Below, one piece after another: positions 62,981-64,000 of a DNA stretch of 64,000 nucleotides. Positions within the stretch are counted from its first letter, which is position 1. The number at the start of each line of letters is the position of its first letter. The stretch covers positions 248,001 through 312,000 of the forward strand of contig CAWFTP010000004.1 in assembly GCA_963818885.1 (NCBI GenBank), in the 5' to 3' direction. The position numbers and the translations under genes are program-made. The DNA comes from DATFDN01 sp963818885. GTDB lineage: Bacteria > Pseudomonadota > Alphaproteobacteria > Acetobacterales > Acetobacteraceae. The notes below the pieces were generated by a model. It searched no databases. It worked only from the letters and a program-made list of their open reading frames with translations, and was not told the origin of the DNA.

Positions 62981-63667
62981 CTAGTGTGTGGAGGAGGAAG
63001 CGCCCGCAAGCGCCGCCATCCTGTCGAGGACGGACTGGGTGAAGCGCTCGCAGCGCGCCCCGTCGAAGGGGAAGGCGTCGTCGAACATCGCCGCGAATTC
63101 CGCGCCGAGCGTCGCGCGCAGTTGCTGATTGGCGCGATGCAGCCGCGTCTTCGCGGTGCTGATGGGAATGTTCAGCGCGGCGGCGGTCTCCTCGATGCTC
63201 ATCTGCTCGACGATGCGCATCATGAAGACGACGCGGAACGAATCCGGCAGCGCGTCGACCGCGCGCTCCACGAATCGCCGAATCTGCTGCCTCGCGGCGG
63301 CGACTTCCGGGCTGGCGGGCGGCGGCATGGTCGCCGAGCCGGGATGATCCGGCGGCAGAGTGTCGACAACTTCGTCGAGGTCGAGCGGATCGCGTCGCGC
63401 CGCCCGGCGGCGCAGCGCCTCATTGACGACGATGCGCGCCATCCAGGTGACAAGGCTCGACTGACCCCGAAACCCGTCGATGGAGGTCAGCGCACGAACA
63501 TAGGCATTCTGCAACGCCTCCTCGGCGTCGGCGTCGTCATCGACGATCCCCCGCGCGAGGCGCCAGAGCTTGCGGTTGTGGCGCTGGATGATGATTCGCG
63601 TGGCCGCGGGGTCGCCAAGGCGGAAGCGCTCGACCAGCGCGCGCTCCTCCGTCGCCATCGCATCCAT
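62981..63667 (-). CDS. RNA polymerase sigma factor, ECF type
   Basis: A 228-residue sigma-70 family factor. Region 2 has LWRLARGIVDDDADAEEALQ, then NAYVRALTSIDGFRGQSSLV, then TWMARIVVNEALRRRAARR. Region 4 has LPDSFRVVFMMRIVEQMSIE and ETAAALNIPISTAKTRLHRA (helix-turn-helix). No anti-sigma gene follows; instead a DUF4142 and a cupredoxin gene. ATG 63667 is preferred to the TTG two codons upstream. A possible self-recognised promoter lies at 63698-63728. Confidence 0.9.
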   Translation of the reverse strand: MDAMATEERALVERFRLGDPAATRIIIQRHNRKLWRLARGIVDDDADAEEALQNAYVRALTSIDGFRGQSSLVTWMARIVVNEALRRRAARRDPLDLDEVVDTLPPDHPGSATMPPPASPEVAAARQQIRRFVERAVDALPDSFRVVFMMRIVEQMSIEETAAALNIPISTAKTRLHRANQQLRATLGAEFAAMFDDAFPFDGARCERFTQSVLDRMAALAGASSSTH

Positions 63668-63697
63668 CGCCAATCATCCCCTTGTTTCCCGGCCACA

Positions 63698-63728
63698 CGA
63701 TAGACCCAGCGTGCGGCCGAAAGGTTCC
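63698..63728 (-). promoter_or_regulatory. Possible ECF-type promoter of the sigma factor gene
   Basis: On the minus strand GGAACCT is followed 17 bases later by TCTATCG. This resembles the GGAAC / TCTA pattern of extracytoplasmic sigma promoters, and it lies about 30 bases before the ATG. It suggests self-activation, but it is only a pattern match. Confidence 0.4.
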
Positions 63729-63818
63729 CGAACGAACGAGAGAATTGACGCCCCGGATCGTTCCGGCCTAAGGGGGCGCCCGAAGCGGCGCCGGCTGCTT
63801 TCGAGGGGGACACCGCAT

Positions 63819-64000
63819 ATGAAACGGATGCTGATCCTGGCCGCCGCCACGGCGCTTCTGAGCGGCTGCGCGGTCACCGACTTCGCCGCCCGTCAGCAGG
63901 AGTGGAACCAGTCGCACGGGCTGGGCAGCATGAACCAGACGCCGAACGTCGCCGGGCCGAGCGCGAGTGAGCGCGAGGACGTGGAGACGCAGGCCCGGAT
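63819..64000 (+). CDS. Putative lipoprotein, N-terminal part (3' truncated by window)
   Basis: Sixty visible residues starting MKRMLILAAATALLSGCAVT. LLSGC is a clear lipobox with the lipid-attached Cys at residue 17, followed by a polar region, QQEWNQSHGLGSMNQTPNVA, which may begin a domain. A GAGGGGG site precedes the ATG. Divergent from the sigma factor, 150 bases away. Function cannot be said from the visible part. Confidence 0.7.
   Translation, partial: MKRMLILAAATALLSGCAVTDFAARQQEWNQSHGLGSMNQTPNVAGPSASEREDVETQAR

Overview
The window is 64 kb of very GC-rich chromosomal DNA that reads like an alphaproteobacterium, most likely a member of the Rhodospirillales near the Acetobacteraceae. 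The evidence is the F0 ATP synthase operon in the order I-a-c-b'-b with a split b/b' pair and no F1 genes beside it, a ChvI/ChvG-type two-component pair, guaB followed closely by rsmB, a dgt-argS-SPOR run, many tightly packed operons joined by GTGA or ATGA overlaps, and frequent GTG and TTG starts. This placement is an inference from gene content, not a phylogeny.

Layout. 0-4.4 kb: 3' end of guaB, a haloacid dehalogenase, remains of a VapBC-like toxin-antitoxin pair, rsmB, a GNAT acetyltransferase and a small lipoprotein. 4.4-10.2 kb: an exopolysaccharide export set (Wza-like lipoprotein, Wzc-like co-polymerase/tyrosine kinase, polytopic membrane protein, Wzx-like flippase). 10.2-11.4 kb: a TacA/TacT-like toxin-antitoxin pair and a tRNA-Thr(CGT). 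11.5-19.4 kb, minus strand: an orphan form II CoxL-like molybdenum hydroxylase subunit, a phospholipase C-like phosphoesterase, and three tandem paralogous branched-chain-type ABC substrate-binding proteins with no permease or ATPase genes. 19.5-24 kb: a secreted His-rich protein, a DUF429-like protein, a class III aminotransferase and a MetX-like hydrolase. 24-26.6 kb: the F0 operon. 26.7-31 kb: a HugZ-like protein, ChvI/ChvG and a nucleoside hydrolase. 31-32.1 kb: a non-coding stretch full of inverted and dispersed repeats. 32-44 kb: a CPG2-like M20 peptidase, an acyl-CoA ligase, a patatin-like phospholipase split by a membrane region, an AtzG/AtzE-like amidase pair, RlmH, RidA and small metabolic enzymes. 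44-48.4 kb: VOC, SMP-30, cupin, DoxX and GMC oxidoreductase genes, the last two heavily frameshifted. 48.5-55 kb: an MNT/HEPN pair, a catabolic set (carbamoylase-like hydrolase, Baeyer-Villiger-type monooxygenase, D-2-hydroxyacid dehydrogenase, MlrC-like protein), and a DUF4258/DUF2283 pair. 55-64 kb: a membrane protein, a carotenoid oxygenase, exonuclease III, an ErpA-like protein, dgt, argS, a SPOR protein, a cupredoxin, a DUF4142 protein, an ECF sigma factor and the start of a lipoprotein.

The most striking whole-window signal is that about 18 genes carry frameshifts, and nearly all are explained by single extra bases. The affected genes include argS, which is normally essential, as well as rsmB, dgt and exonuclease III. 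Protein similarity resumes immediately after each break. I read most of these as insertion errors in the assembly rather than real gene decay, so full-length functions are given, with the breaks stated. The other features worth a second look are the orphan substrate-binding protein triplet, the patatin with an internal membrane region, the in-frame join between the carotenoid oxygenase and a membrane protein, four toxin-antitoxin-like modules, and a cluster of paired TTGTAC inverted repeats. I did not find an obvious defence system, prophage, insertion sequence or CRISPR array.
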